A stretch of 64,000 nucleotides of DNA from Bacidia rubella (lineage: Eukaryota; Ascomycota; Lecanoromycetes; Lecanorales; Ramalinaceae), in the NCBI GenBank assembly GCA_032158265.1, contig JAVTIF010000007.1:1612001-1676000 (forward strand). Reading direction: 5' to 3'. A program made the position numbers and the translations under genes. This document shows positions 1 through 10,186 of this stretch, one piece after another (the stretch's first letter is position 1; the number at the start of each line of letters is the position of its first letter). The notes beneath the pieces are model-generated. The model was not told where the DNA came from. It worked only from the letters and a program-made list of their open reading frames with translations, and searched no databases.

Positions 1-421
1 CCTGCAAAGATTGATGTGACTCAGAGGTGGGATGGTAGCGTACCCTTTTGTAGAACCCATAGCTGGAGAATTGCACTGCAGAATATGGTACTATCCTTAT
101 GCAATTCGAGCCATTTCCTCTCATAAAGCCTTTCATGCCCTCTTCCTTCCACATCTTGGCCAGCCCTTGTGGTATTGATAATTTGTATTCCGTTCGCCCA
201 ACACTTTGAACTTGTAGTAGGATTTTGAGGCGTTCGAGCGGGGAGACAAGCGTTCGCGATACTGCGCCAGCCATGCCTCCTGCGATGAATGAGGAGGCGA
301 ATGGCTGTGAGACGAAGTGTCTGATTCGCACGATGCGCGTCAACTCTTCTGGCAGCTTTGCGATTGGGTTTGACGTTTCCCCTTTGACCGTAGTCGAAGG
401 GGTCTGCCGATTTACACTCAT
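1..421 (-). CDS. mitochondrial carrier protein, N-terminal part (runs off window start)
   Basis: The complement from the ATG at 421 reads as the first repeat of a mitochondrial carrier (SLC25 family). After about 35 polar residues comes FIAGGMAGAVSRTLVSPLER, which holds the P-x-[DE]-x-x-[RK] carrier signature (PLERLK), then the loop helix and a GNGSNCIRIVPYSAVQF stretch. That pattern is closest in my memory to yeast YPR011C (APS/PAPS carrier) and plant adenine-nucleotide carriers, so an inner-membrane nucleotide-type carrier is likely; the exact substrate is inference. A GTACGC donor at 43 on the minus strand follows FYKR, where homologs continue into the second helix, so the first coding exon probably ends at 44. 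The remaining two carrier repeats lie outside the window. It is divergent from the SR gene. Confidence 0.85.
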   Translation of the reverse strand, partial: MSVNRQTPSTTVKGETSNPIAKLPEELTRIVRIRHFVSQPFASSFIAGGMAGAVSRTLVSPLERLKILLQVQSVGRTEYKLSIPQGLAKMWKEEGMKGFMRGNGSNCIRIVPYSAVQFSSYGFYKRVRYHPTSESHQSLQ

Positions 422-1079
422 GGTGGGCGGTATTCAGGTCTGAAATTTGAGTGGAGTGACGGTTCGGTTGTGTAACCCTTATATCAGCTCTGGAGGAAGT
501 AGAGTAATATTCAAGAGGTCAAATCTTGTTCTCAAATTTCTTCTGTTGTGGTGTTCCTGGGGGTTGTGTGGCGATTGGAAGGACGCTGGATAACGCCGAC
601 ACGGCAGAGTGCGACGCGAGGAGGAGATGGAGGAGGAGAAGGAGAGAGGGTATATTGTTTGACAGTCAGGGTCACAGGCCATGAAATGCAGGTGACAGGT
701 TTCGCATGCGTTTTGCTGAAAGGCTGTTAAGCCTCGGCGCCTCAGACAGGGGTCGAGAGGTGCCTTGTGAAGAGGAATACGTTTTGACAAGGATTAGTGA
801 TGCTTATTCGATATCTCATGTGGCAAGCGAAGCTCTTTGTCGTGCAGGGGCAAGTGTAGGAGGCGATAGGATGCAAATGAGAGGCACAAACCGCTCGCCG
901 CTGCGATGCTCCAAATACGGCTGCCAAGACCGCTGCTGAGTCATCGTGCTTTTGCAATTAGTGCTGCGACTACTGCTGAACTTCGATCTCTGCCTCTCGT
1001 CTACGTTACCACGTTGTTGGGATAGAGACAAACATACCACAGCTTAGGTGGGAAGGAAACAGCTCTCCAATTGAGCGAA
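422..1079. other. divergent intergenic region, carrier / SR gene
   Basis: About 660 bases between two start codons pointing away from each other. Open frames here are short and resemble no known protein. It should hold both promoters and 5' leaders. I see no convincing TATA box. Confidence 0.5.
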
Positions 1080-2043
1080 ATGTCATCTCGCGGTGGAACA
1101 ACGCTCTACGTGACGGGCTTTGGCCACGGTACACGCGCTCGTGATCTGGCCTACGAGTTCGAACGGTACGAAGCCCCACGAGCCTACCCTCACGAATCTC
1201 CCTCCTCGTACCTCTTCCCTCCCTTCGACGATACTATCGAAAGTGGTTGAGAGAGTGTGAGGAAATCCCAGAATCTGTCGAATGGCGTTATGGTGTGGAG
1301 GACCAGCTCAATCAATATTGTAGAAGTTGGTAGTGTCGTTACTGACTCGACATAGCTACGGCCGCCTTGTTCGCTGCGACATTCCAGCTCCCAGAAGTGC
1401 TTCTAGTAGACTGTAAGTCATCACTAGTATACACTCACTTGTTGCTGATATTTCAGTAGCTTCGCCTTTGTCGAGTATGAGAGTCGTCGTGACGCCGACG
1501 ATGCCTACCATGAGATGCACAATGTAAGGATTGGCCGTGATGATCTCCTGAAAATTGAAGTAAGTAGAGAAGACAGCAATGAGCTTACAACAAGTCTGAT
1601 TGCTTCCAGTGGGCCCGCACTCCGCCCTCTGCCTCCTGGCGCTTCGACTCTGGCCGTGAAGAACGTCGTCCGCCTCGCCGTGAGCGCTCGCCACGCCGAC
1701 GCTCTTACTCTCCTGCACGGCGTCGTGAGGACTACTCTCCAAAAAAGGATGATCGCCGCGAGCGTGACTATGATGATCGCGACCGTGGCCGTGACAGCGA
1801 TGATCGACGTGACCGAGATTATGATCGCCGTGACCGTGGACGCTCTCGCAGCCCAGACGATCGCGACCGCGAAATGAAGGATGTCGACCGCCGCCGTGAT
1901 GACGAAGATCGTGCTCCTGACGAGTTCGAGGATCGCAAAGGTGATTCAATCCTCCTATCTAGATTTGAAGGAAATTGCTGACAACCATCGCCCTAGCATC
2001 GCCTGTTCCAAACAACGACGAAGATCTCGACACAGCCGAATAG
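1080..2043 (+). CDS. SR-type pre-mRNA splicing factor with one RRM (Srp2-like)
   Basis: Five exons: 1080-1165, 1356-1412, 1457-1559, 1610-1940 and 1997-2043. They join to 624 nt, or 207 residues. An N-terminal RRM shows an RNP2-like TLYVTGF (residues 7-13) and an RNP1-like LSFAFVEYE after the second intron. The phrase WARTPPSASWRFD follows the RRM, as in fungal Srp2-type proteins. The second half is an Arg/Asp/Ser-rich tail, a target for SR-protein kinases, ending in an acidic stretch. Proteins of this family bind exonic RNA and help recruit U1 and U2AF in the nucleus. Introns start GTACGA, GTAAGT, GTAAGT and GTGATT and end in TAG or CAG. Four introns in a gene this short suggest possible splicing autoregulation, which is inference. 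Confidence 0.88.
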
Positions 2044-2923
2044 ACTCCTACATCAAGTGAATTCAAGGCATAAAATGTGAAAGGCACATATTGAATGTGA
2101 CTGGAGGCGAAAAAGGTGAACATGGACTCACAGATAGGTCTACTTGCGGACATCATTCCCTTGTTTCATATATGCATATTTGCTTTCTGAGTGTGGAAGG
2201 AAAGTGGTACGACAGATAACTTAGAAGATATTGTGCACAGTTCGATCGAACCAATACGTCGAAACGACTTCGACCACAGCGACCTCCCCCGTTTCCTCTC
2301 GGCCAACTCGACCCCCCCCCCCCGTCCCCGTTTGCCCCTTTCGCGTACCTCGACTCGAATCAAAGCACACGAGCGAAGCGATCAGCCCATTCAGTCATCC
2401 TCCCTTTCCCTCCACATCCCTTTCGTACCCTTTCCGAATCACGTCTCTCCCGAACCACGCCTCTCCCGAACGCGCATGCCTACGCATACTACGCACTCGT
2501 CCTCTAACTCACTACTTACTACCCCGCGCAGCACCCACACGATGACTTCGTCCGCATCGATCCTTCCACTCGCAGTAACGCTCAACCAGCCATCTCCACC
2601 TCTGCCTCTACGATACGCTAGCATCCAATCATTCAACCACCTGCTAGAAACCGACAAGTCTTCTAAGTTTATTGAAACAAAAGCCAAGGCGGCCAGTCGC
2701 TTTATCACAACATGTGAGACTAGCATACACTAGCCTCATTCAGCAAGGCTGAATAGATAGGTAAGCACAGCTCCCACCCAAGTAGAGTAAGTAGCAGCCA
2801 ATTCTGTACGAAATCAAAGCAAAACCTGGCTTGCGCCATATCAAATGTATCTATAACTGGGTATCTCAAGATGGTTGTACACTTCTGCGACTTTGTTGAT
2901 CATCTTCAAGTTCCAAATGTTGG
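2044..2923. other. convergent intergenic region with a poly-C run
   Basis: The 880 bases lie between the 3' ends of the SR gene and the TFIIIC-subunit gene. There is a run of about ten C around 2312-2322 and C/T-rich sequence after it. A long open frame at 2191-2733 starts on a non-ATG codon, is low complexity and resembles nothing, so I treat it as non-coding. Confidence 0.45.
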
Positions 2924-4068
2924 CTAGGGTGCATCAACCATGACGAAATCATCATCCTGCCCACCACCTTCATGACCTCGTCTACTACCGTCTCTACCCT
3001 CAGCCGCCCTAGTTTCAACATCACCCCCACTGCTCTCCAATTCCGGCCACCTCTCCGGCGTCGCCCCACCTCCACTCCCACTTCCCCCCACACCACTCGT
3101 GCCAGCCACAGCAAAACTCGCCATCCCACCTCTAGCACCTCGTCCCCTGCCCCTTCCTCTCCCTCTAGGCCTCCCCTTGCCTCTTCCCCTACCCCTCCCT
3201 TTCCTTCCACCTTTATCCCCACCCCGGCCTGGAATCGCATTCCCCTGCTCATCGTACTTCCGATTCGGCGCCGGCAACTGCGTAATCACTTTATCGGTCT
3301 CGCCCTTCGCGCGCTTGATATCCATAAGACGGCTCAGGAAGTTGGCTTGGTTCTGCCGCGCTTTGGAGGCGTTGGGGCCGGGGTCTACTGTTGTTGCTGT
3401 CTCCTTCTTCCCCTCTGTTGCACTTGCTGTGGAAGCGAGGTAGCTCTGCGCGGATGAGGGTGTAGGGTTAGAATGTGCTGGGTTGGCTTTTCGGCGCGGA
3501 ACAGCTTCTACAGGTCGCCCAGACAGTCGAATCGATGTTGTGGCTAGGATGGAGGCGTGGGGTTGTAGGTCGGATGAGGAGGCGTGAACGGTGGCTTCGG
3601 GGTAGGTTGGGGCGAGGAGGATGTCGGTGCCGAGCGCGGAGCCCCAGGTGCAGGTGTAGAGTTGGTTTTGGTGGGTTAGGATGGGGTTCTTGGTGTGTAG
3701 GTCGAGTATTTGGAGGGTGTTGGGTTTTGAGGTGGTGAGGGCTTGTGGAGGGGGTTTGGAGGTCGGGAGGTCCGGTTGGATGCTGTCTTGAGGGGGAGCG
3801 GAGGGAGTGGGGGATGGGTCTGTGGTTGTAGGTCCGTGGGCTGGGGGAGAGGGTTCCGCTGGCTTGGTTGTGGAACGCGATCTTTTTGGAGCTCGGTGTA
3901 AGGGTAGTGCTGAGGATAGGTCGAGAGTGATGTAGAAATCCTGGTTGGGTCAGAACGGATTGAAGGTGGGATGAAAAGGTGTACCTCGGTTTCATGCTCA
4001 TCATACTCGTACTCGGATCCTTCTTCATGATCTTCAATGTCTTCCGTTGGAAGATTTGGTTGCGCCAT
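2924..4068 (-). CDS. TFIIIC subunit, tau55-related (Sfc7/GTF3C6-like), with RG-rich tail
   Basis: Two exons, 4068-3985 and 3940-2924, split by a 44-nt intron (GTACAC...CAG), give 366 residues. After an acidic start the second exon opens with DFYITLDLS. A second block, LQILDLHTKNPILTHQNQLY, begins near residue 104 and is followed by TCTWGSALGTDILL. These are the hallmarks of the small beta-barrel TFIIIC subunit (PF10419), which pairs with tau95 in the complex that binds A and B boxes of tRNA genes for RNA polymerase III. The C-terminal half is unusual: a disordered stretch, a dense RG/GR-repeat block around residues 255-285, a Gly/Ser-rich linker and an acidic end (DDDFVMVDAP). The RG block suggests RNA binding or arginine methylation, which is inference. 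It is divergent from the DUF4267 gene. Confidence 0.82.
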
Positions 4069-4607
4069 TGGGTGTAGGACGGATGTTCAAGTGGGAAAGG
4101 TAGATAGGGTCTTCCGCAAACGAGCGGCCTTTTTTCTTTTCCTTGATACGGATGTCATGCTGCCACTTGACATCGAAGAGAGAATCAACAGAGGATCATT
4201 CTGCTTGAGATAGAACAGCGATCTCGTCCTTCGAGTGCTATGTCCCCACTTGGCCAGAGCATCGAAGCAATGGAACCAAACGTCATGCTTGGCATAGCGG
4301 GTGATCTACAAGTCTAATCTATATTTGTCCGTGAGATACTAGCCTTATACGGCGTAGTGCATATGACTCATCTCATCTTGAGAACGGTACATAGTAAACA
4401 CTGCTGCCTTTCTGTGCATACATTCTATAGAAATCACTGAAAACAGACATCTGAATATTGGGTCAACGATACGCATCTCGATTAAAAGATTCCGGTACTT
4501 CAATCACATAAAGCTGTTGATCGCCTACCTATCAATAGATGAAGGACATCCTTGCAACGTAACCAAGCTACATATCCAACATAAAATCTCAGGCTCTTGT
4601 TGCACAA
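4069..4607. other. divergent intergenic region, TFIIIC subunit / DUF4267 gene
   Basis: These 539 bases hold the promoters of two divergent genes. No open frame or repeat of note. Confidence 0.45.
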
Positions 4608-5210
4608 ATGGCTACGTCTCCGCTAACCCAATCACCCTACCTCACCTACGCCGCCATCCTCTTCGCAACCATCTGGACAGGCTTCGGTGTGAACGCCATG
4701 TTTCGACCCTTCAATGCTTTCGACGTCTTTGAAATGACCCTTCCTACCTCTGACGCCGATCAAAAAACCATCGGCGGCCTGATGGTTCTCTACGGGGCAA
4801 GAGACCTTTTCATGGGTGCGGCTGTCTACGCAACAGCCTTCTTGGGGAGCCGTAAGGCACTGGGCCTTATCTTAATTGCTGGCAGCTCAGTAGCAGCCGC
4901 GGATGGCGATGTGTGCAAATCAGTGGTTGGGCATGGAGAATGGAATCATTGGGGGTACGCTCCAGCCGTGATGGCAGTTGGAGCGGCGCTGTTCCTCTAC
5001 GGTCTTGGCGATAGTGGGGGAACGCCGACAAGGAACAGCATCAATCTAGTCAATCAATTGTGCGCGAGGTTGAAGGAGCAGGATGTTACGAAGTCGGAGG
5101 ATAGATTAGTCGCGGTCCTGGCGAGAGGTGTGGAAAAGATGAATGAGGAGGAGGTGGAGGAATTGGCGGCTGCACTGAATGACTGGGCTAATGAGGGGAA
5201 AGATAAATGA
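4608..5210 (+). CDS. DUF4267 family integral membrane protein
   Basis: One exon encodes 200 residues. Hydrophobic segments lie at about residues 12-32, 62-85, 88-108 and 118-140, so four membrane passes are likely. The phrase MVLYGARDLFMGAAVYATAFLGSRKA sits in two overlapping pieces after the first loop, and its GARDLFMG core is the recognisable mark of the fungal DUF4267 family. The function of that family is unknown. The last 60 residues are a charged amphipathic tail rich in Glu and Lys, probably cytosolic. The ATG follows AAA and is the first in frame. There is no intron. Confidence 0.75.
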   Translation: MATSPLTQSPYLTYAAILFATIWTGFGVNAMFRPFNAFDVFEMTLPTSDADQKTIGGLMVLYGARDLFMGAAVYATAFLGSRKALGLILIAGSSVAAADGDVCKSVVGHGEWNHWGYAPAVMAVGAALFLYGLGDSGGTPTRNSINLVNQLCARLKEQDVTKSEDRLVAVLARGVEKMNEEEVEELAAALNDWANEGKDK

Positions 5211-5605
5211 ATGTGTGTAGAGAGCTGAGGGTGGATGATGTATAGGCTACTGCATAGAGTAGGTCACATGGCAGGTACGTACATCAAGACCGGTGAGATT
5301 CGTACCTGGCACATGACTTGAAGCGTCTCATCTCATCTGATCTCTGATGGAGGTTCGGTATCTCGGAAGATTCACGGGCCAAAAAAGCTTGTCTTACTTT
5401 CTGACGCGACGAGAGATCTATCGATTGGCTTATCGATTGCGCCGCATACCGAAAAGCGCCGACAAAGAGCGCAATAGCACAACGCTCATTGCTTCGTCAG
5501 CATCTTATATTGACGACCATTGCCAATTGACTGGCGCTACCGTATGACCCACGATGGCTACTCGATGGCTATCATGATGAAGAGGCGACGCTGTCTCCCT
5601 AACCC
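5211..5605. other. intergenic region
   Basis: The 395 bases between two co-directional genes hold the 3' end of one and the promoter of the next. Open frames are short and unlike any protein I know. Confidence 0.4.
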
Positions 5606-7159
5606 ATGCTCGACCGCCTGACACATTCGGCGATGGTGCCGACGCCACCTCTTCTGGAGGAAGGGCGCATACCTACAGAGAAGACAAGCCTACTTGGTGC
5701 GTCGAGGATACCGGGCAAGAAACAACGAGAAGCGCAAAGGCTTAACAAAGCGGATGTGAATCAACCAAAGAGTAGAGGAAGTCGAAGCTATTGGCGGCTG
5801 TACAAATTCCTCATCGTTCTCGTCCTCATCTACCTGGTCGCTCGTCGCTACATTGTCTACAGTCCTTTTTGGCTCTCCTCAATACTGTCCCAATGGCTCT
5901 TTCCGTTTCACGACAGCGGACAGCATCCTTCATGGTACGATGCCCGGCCAACTGAGAATGCGACAGCCCCAATCACCCGCGAAATACCTGATTATGTCTT
6001 TGAATTTGCGCCTCTGGTCCACCTCTTCTCCGGCGAAGAGTACTGGCCATGCGATTTCGCTGAGCACATACCCCACACCACCCCTGCAATTGGTTATGAT
6101 CCCATTGCGGGGTTGAAACAGTCCTTGAACATTTCCAATCTGGACATACTCGACCAGTACGACCACGGCCGTCACGTTTTTCTCACCAGCAACGACAACG
6201 TGGCAGATAAGCCTGATTGGATCAAAGGCGAATGGAACATCCCCACTGAATTTGGCTCTCCTACCGCTCCACCGCTCAACCACCCGCGCAACCTGGACCA
6301 TCATCCAAAGAACAACGGCAGCAAGCCCCATCCCGGCGGCCTCTCCTCCGCGCCTGCCATCCTCATCACAGTCCCCAAAGCCAACAACACGCTCGACGCC
6401 TTCTGGTTCTTCTTCTACAGTTTCAACCGCGGCAACTCCGTCCTCAACATCCGCTTCGGCAACCACCTCGGCGACTGGGAGCACACTCTCGTGCGATTCC
6501 AGCACGGCCGCCCCCAAGCCGTCTTCTACTCCGAACACAACTTCGGCTCCGCATACTCCTACTCCGCCGTCGAGAAAGGCGGCGGCGACAACAGCAGCAG
6601 TGGAAACGGAGGCGGGGGCGGGGGCAAGAGACCAATCCTCTACTCCGCCGTCGGCACCCACGCAATGTACGCCACCCCCGGCCTGCACCCCTACATCCTC
6701 CCCCTCGGTCTCCTACACGACGAGACAGACCGTGGGCCCCTCTGGGACCCCGCCCTCAATGTCCTCTCCTACATCTACGACCCAGCTATCCCCCATTCCA
6801 CCACCCCCAACAACACCAGCACACCCAGCCTCCGCCCCTCAACCCTCAACCCCGATGCTCCAACCTCCTGGTTCTATTACAACGGGCACTGGGGCGATAA
6901 ATCCTACCCGCTCGACGACCCGCGCCAATACGGGTTTTTCGGCGAGTACCACTATGTGAACGGACCACTGGGACCCAGGTTCAAGCATCTGGGGCGCAGG
7001 AAGATGTGTCAGGGGCCGTGGGAGGAGGATTGTGAGATAAGGCATTGGTTGGAGAGGGATTTTGAGGTTAAGCAGGGTAGGGAGGTCGGGGTGGGGGAGG
7101 AGTGGCCGGAGGAGGAGGGGGGGTTGTTGCCGCCGGGGTTGGGAGGGGAAGTGATGTAG
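5606..7159 (+). CDS. Vps62-domain (DUF946) membrane-anchored protein
   Basis: A single exon gives 517 residues. A cytosolic start of about 60 residues (containing EKTSLLGASR) precedes one membrane segment near residues 66-86. The rest is a lumenal domain of the Vps62/DUF946 family: FAPLVHLFSGEEYWPCDFAEH at the front in two overlapping phrases, then HLGDWEHTLVRFQHGRPQA, SAVGTHAMYATPG and WFYYNGHWGDKSYP, ending CQGPWEEDC. Yeast Vps62 is implicated in protein targeting to the vacuole; the biochemical activity is unknown. Gly/Ser and Pro/Thr inserts interrupt the conserved blocks around residues 325-340 and 395-415. A second ATG nine codons on (5633) is an alternative start. Confidence 0.82.
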   Translation: MLDRLTHSAMVPTPPLLEEGRIPTEKTSLLGASRIPGKKQREAQRLNKADVNQPKSRGSRSYWRLYKFLIVLVLIYLVARRYIVYSPFWLSSILSQWLFPFHDSGQHPSWYDARPTENATAPITREIPDYVFEFAPLVHLFSGEEYWPCDFAEHIPHTTPAIGYDPIAGLKQSLNISNLDILDQYDHGRHVFLTSNDNVADKPDWIKGEWNIPTEFGSPTAPPLNHPRNLDHHPKNNGSKPHPGGLSSAPAILITVPKANNTLDAFWFFFYSFNRGNSVLNIRFGNHLGDWEHTLVRFQHGRPQAVFYSEHNFGSAYSYSAVEKGGGDNSSSGNGGGGGGKRPILYSAVGTHAMYATPGLHPYILPLGLLHDETDRGPLWDPALNVLSYIYDPAIPHSTTPNNTSTPSLRPSTLNPDAPTSWFYYNGHWGDKSYPLDDPRQYGFFGEYHYVNGPLGPRFKHLGRRKMCQGPWEEDCEIRHWLERDFEVKQGREVGVGEEWPEEEGGLLPPGLGGEVM

Positions 7160-7733
7160 GGGAGGGTGGCAGGCGTGGTGGAGTTGGTATGCAGTATGAA
7201 CGATATGACTTGGACGATCTTATGGAATGTGTGGCTAAGATGGGGGGTTACGGCTATGGTTAGGATTGAGAGGATGGATGAGGCATCGATCCATGAATGG
7301 AGCAAATGGCGACTGGGATCTTGTCTTTCTCGTTATCATTATATAGATATTATGCGGGGGGAGCGACGGGCGGGCTCAACGGAAATCGGGACTGATATAG
7401 ACTTGCTCAGGGTCGGTAGGCTAGATACCCAGGAGTAGAGCGTTTCACTGTGGTAGATACGATGTCTCTCATTAAGATTCAGAAGAACCAGTCAGCGAAC
7501 AAGAAGTTTCTGGCATCCTAAGAACGTGCGAACACATTTCGTGTAAATTGTAGTGATGCTATCGCAACGCGAAGAGCCAAATCGAAAGCCAAACAGCGGT
7601 TCAAATGACAAAGTGAAGCTTCCATTTCATTGATGCTACATGCAACCACTCAAAGCATCTAGCATTCCACAAAAGAAGCCCCACAGCTTCATCATATGTC
7701 ATGCCTACCCTCTCACAAACGCCGTCAGGCATC
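7160..7733. other. convergent intergenic region
   Basis: The 574 bases between the 3' ends of the Vps62-like gene and eL19 contain only short open frames. I see no repeat or RNA gene. Confidence 0.45.
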
Positions 7734-8647
7734 CTATTTCTTCTCCTCCTCCTCCTCCTCGCCCTCTCCCAGCATAGCATTCCTCTTCTGCGTCAACCTC
7801 TCCTGTCGCCTCTCGCGCGCTGCCTTGTTCTTGTCACGCTTGACTTGCATCTCCTCCTTCAGGATCCTCTCGCGCTGCTTCTCGGCTTTGGCTTTGTGGA
7901 TCTGGTGTCGTGGCCAAATCAGCATGAGTCCAATGTTTGTTGAGGCATTGGGAGGAAAAGATGGGGTGGTGGAGAACTCACATGCTCAATCAAAGCTCGC
8001 TTGTGCTTGAACGTGTTACCCTTCGACAGATGATACAGCTCGTGGTAGAGATGCTTGTCGATCTTGCCCGCAGCGCGGTATTTGACTAACAGACGACGGA
8101 GAACACGGAGGCGGCGCATCCAGAGGACTTGACTGTATATCCACCAACATATTAGCCAGCCTGCCTTCACCCGTCTCTTCCAACCGCAATCCGTTCTGTG
8201 TTTTGCCAAAGGGATGGGTAGAACGCACCTCGGCATCCTGGCATCAGCAGTACCCTTCCTCTTTCCAAACCCACGATGTCGTCCGATTCGTCGTGCAGCA
8301 GTCAACTCCCTAGCTCGGGCACGAGAGTGCATGGTGACTTGTTTGCGGATGATGAGGCCATCGGAGACGAGTTTGCGGATCGTTTGGCGGGAATTGGCGT
8401 TGGAGATTTCGTTCATCTCGTTGGGGTCGAGCCATATCTTGCGCTGCCCGCATCCGATCACGCTGGATGCGAGACGCTTTTGCGTGCGGAGATTGACCCT
8501 GAGAACGGGGTATTAGCACTGATGTAGGGGAAAGCATGGTGGAGGATGGAAGGGAATGCGGCGGGGCTTTGTGGCAATTGTCGGGGCATCTCTGCAACAT
8601 GACTGGTATTGCTGGACTGAGCGTAGGCGAATAGAAAGTACTCACAT
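7734..8647 (-). CDS. RPL19: 60S ribosomal protein L19 (eL19)
   Basis: Four exons: 8647-8646, 8498-8229, 8132-7982 and 7901-7734. They total 591 nt and 196 residues, the normal length. The product begins MVNLRTQKRLASSVIGCGQR and contains KIWLDPNEMNEISNANSRQ, MPSQVLWMRRLRVLRRLL and HLYHELYHLSKGNTFKHKR, all diagnostic of eL19. The tail is the expected basic helix, followed by a run of Glu. The first coding exon is only the two bases AT: the 147-nt intron (GTGAGT...CAG) splits the start codon and the G comes from exon 2. As I recall, yeast RPL19 has an intron at the same place. The gene shares a promoter region of about 220 bp with eL18. The product is part of the large ribosomal subunit and contributes to an intersubunit bridge. 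Confidence 0.96.
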
Positions 8648-8868
8648 CTTGGCTGGTTGTTGATGGTCGCCGTTGATGGCTAATTGATGGTAAGAGCGCG
8701 AGAAGAGGACGTGGTCATCGACTCATACAGTGGGAGGGGACTAGCGCGGACTAAGCGACTGTTTCTTGGCATTCAGCCCTACGCACTAAGCGAAGTGCAC
8801 TCTGATATTTCAATCTCGTCTTCCAGCATCTGACGGTCAAGTCGACAACCACATAAGATACCGCAGCA
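8648..8868. promoter_or_regulatory. bidirectional promoter region of eL19 and eL18
   Basis: Only 221 bases separate the start codons of two divergent ribosomal protein genes, so both promoters and both 5' leaders must fit here. No specific element such as Homol-D could be identified with confidence. Confidence 0.7.
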
Positions 8869-9632
8869 ATGGGTGAGTCGCCGTAAATCCACAGTCTGCT
8901 CGCTCTGTGCATCATCTAGATGCAGCGGGTGGATGTATCTTGAGATTGGCTGGCTAACGAGTTCTGCAAAATTACAGGTATCGATCTCGACAAGCATCAT
9001 GTGCGGTCCTCGCACCGCAAAGCTCCCAAGAGCGACAATCCTTATCTCAAACTTCTCGTGAAGCTCTACAGATTCTTAGCCCGTGAGTCTCACAGCCCTT
9101 TACAGCCCCATTGCTCCACAACGTCCATCAAGGACCACACCCGTCTTACACGAAGAATACTTCTCTGACCTCTACACCTAATCTAGGCCGCACCGACTCC
9201 AACTTCAATCGCGTCCTGTTAAAACGTCTCTTCATGTCGCGCCTCAACAAACGCCCCATCTCCCTTTCTCGCCTAAGCACACACGCCGCGCACGCCCCCG
9301 AGAACACCAAGATCCTCGTGAATGTCGGCACCATCACCGACGACGTGCGCTCGCTCACAATCCCTAAGATGACGATCGCAGCGTTGCACTTCACACGTAC
9401 CGCGCGTGCGCGTATCGAGAAGGCTGGAGGCGAGTGTCTGACGATTGATCAATTGGCTCTGAGGGCGCCCACGGGAAGCCATTGTGTGCTGTTGAGGGGA
9501 CCCGAGGCCAGGGAGGCGAGCAAGCATTTTGGCATGGGCCCGCATAAGCATAAGAAGCCGTATGTGGAGAGTAAGGGACGGAAGTTCGAGAAGGCGAGAG
9601 GAAGACGGAGGAGTAGGGGATTCAAGGTGTAG
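8869..9632 (+). CDS. RPL18: 60S ribosomal protein L18 (eL18)
   Basis: Three exons: 8869-8872, 8978-9082 and 9187-9632. They total 555 nt and 184 residues, close to the usual 186-188. The first exon is just ATGG, followed by GTGAGT. The product begins MGIDLDKHHVRSSHRKAPKS and contains FNRVLLKRLFMSRLNKRPIS, GTITDDVR and LRGPEAREASKHFG, ending in the basic SRGFKV of the family. Both introns are about 105 nt with GTGAGT donors, longer than most in this window, as is common for fungal ribosomal protein genes. The product sits in the large subunit. Confidence 0.96.
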
Positions 9633-9845
9633 ATGGTGTGTCTGTACCGATAGTCAAGATCTGGGGACAAACAGGAGGGTGTGGAGCAGACAGGTAGCAA
9701 GGAAAATAGTGACAGAAAGCTTCGGTATGGCTTTACGGCTTGTGGTTATTTGTGGCAACGGAAGTATGGTTGTTGCAAAGTCATGGAGATAGCTGTAGAT
9801 TGAGCCAAATCACTTCATTACGGCTTTCATAGCCTGAAAGCAAGG

Positions 9846-9966
9846 GTTGACCCCCTAACTGGCTAGAGCTGGGCAGGGATGCTTCAAACTTCCCGGCAGA
9901 AATTATCACGACTGCGCATCCCGGAAACTGAGCCGTAGGAAGGCTATGACCGGTTAGGGGGTCAAC
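9846..9966. repeat. 121-bp element with 17-bp terminal inverted repeats (MITE-like)
   Basis: The left end reads GTTGACCCCCTAACTGG (9846-9862). The right end, complemented, reads GTTGACCCCCTAACCGG (9950-9966), so 16 of 17 positions pair. No transposase is encoded and I see no clear target-site duplication. A non-autonomous DNA transposon remnant is the simplest reading; a regulatory palindrome is the alternative. Confidence 0.55.
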
Positions 9967-10100
9967 TCCTCAACCTGTGTTTTGCAAGTTTCTATCAACT
10001 CAGTCTTAGGTCCCTTGCCAGCTTTCCATCACTCCCTTACCAGGACGAGAAAAAATCTTTTTCTACTCACCTCGAGCCAATTTGGTAAGAAGCCTCGGTG

Positions 10101-10186
10101 CGCAGCATGTCTCAGCAAGACATGCTCGAAGCTGGGTATCGTCACCTCGATACCGTGCGATTACACGGCATTCAGGCCATGCTGCG
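10101..10186. repeat. cluster of perfect hairpins (multi-branched fold)
   Basis: Within 86 bases: CGCAGCATG (10101-10109) pairs with CATGCTGCG (10178-10186); AGCATGTCT (10104-10112) with AGACATGCT (10118-10126) across a 5-base loop; GGTATCG (10135-10141) with CGATACC (10148-10154); and CCGTG (10153-10157) with CACGG (10164-10168). The first two compete for the same arm. It could be a structured RNA or part of a mobile-element remnant. I recognise no family. Confidence 0.45.

Noticed and set aside
2191..2733. 180-codon open frame on the + strand
   Set aside because: It starts on a non-ATG codon, is Pro/Ser/Thr low complexity over a poly-C stretch, and resembles no protein.
5930..6688. 252-codon minus-strand frame inside the Vps62-like gene
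   Set aside because: It is the antisense shadow of GC-rich coding sequence; the sense frame has clear family motifs.
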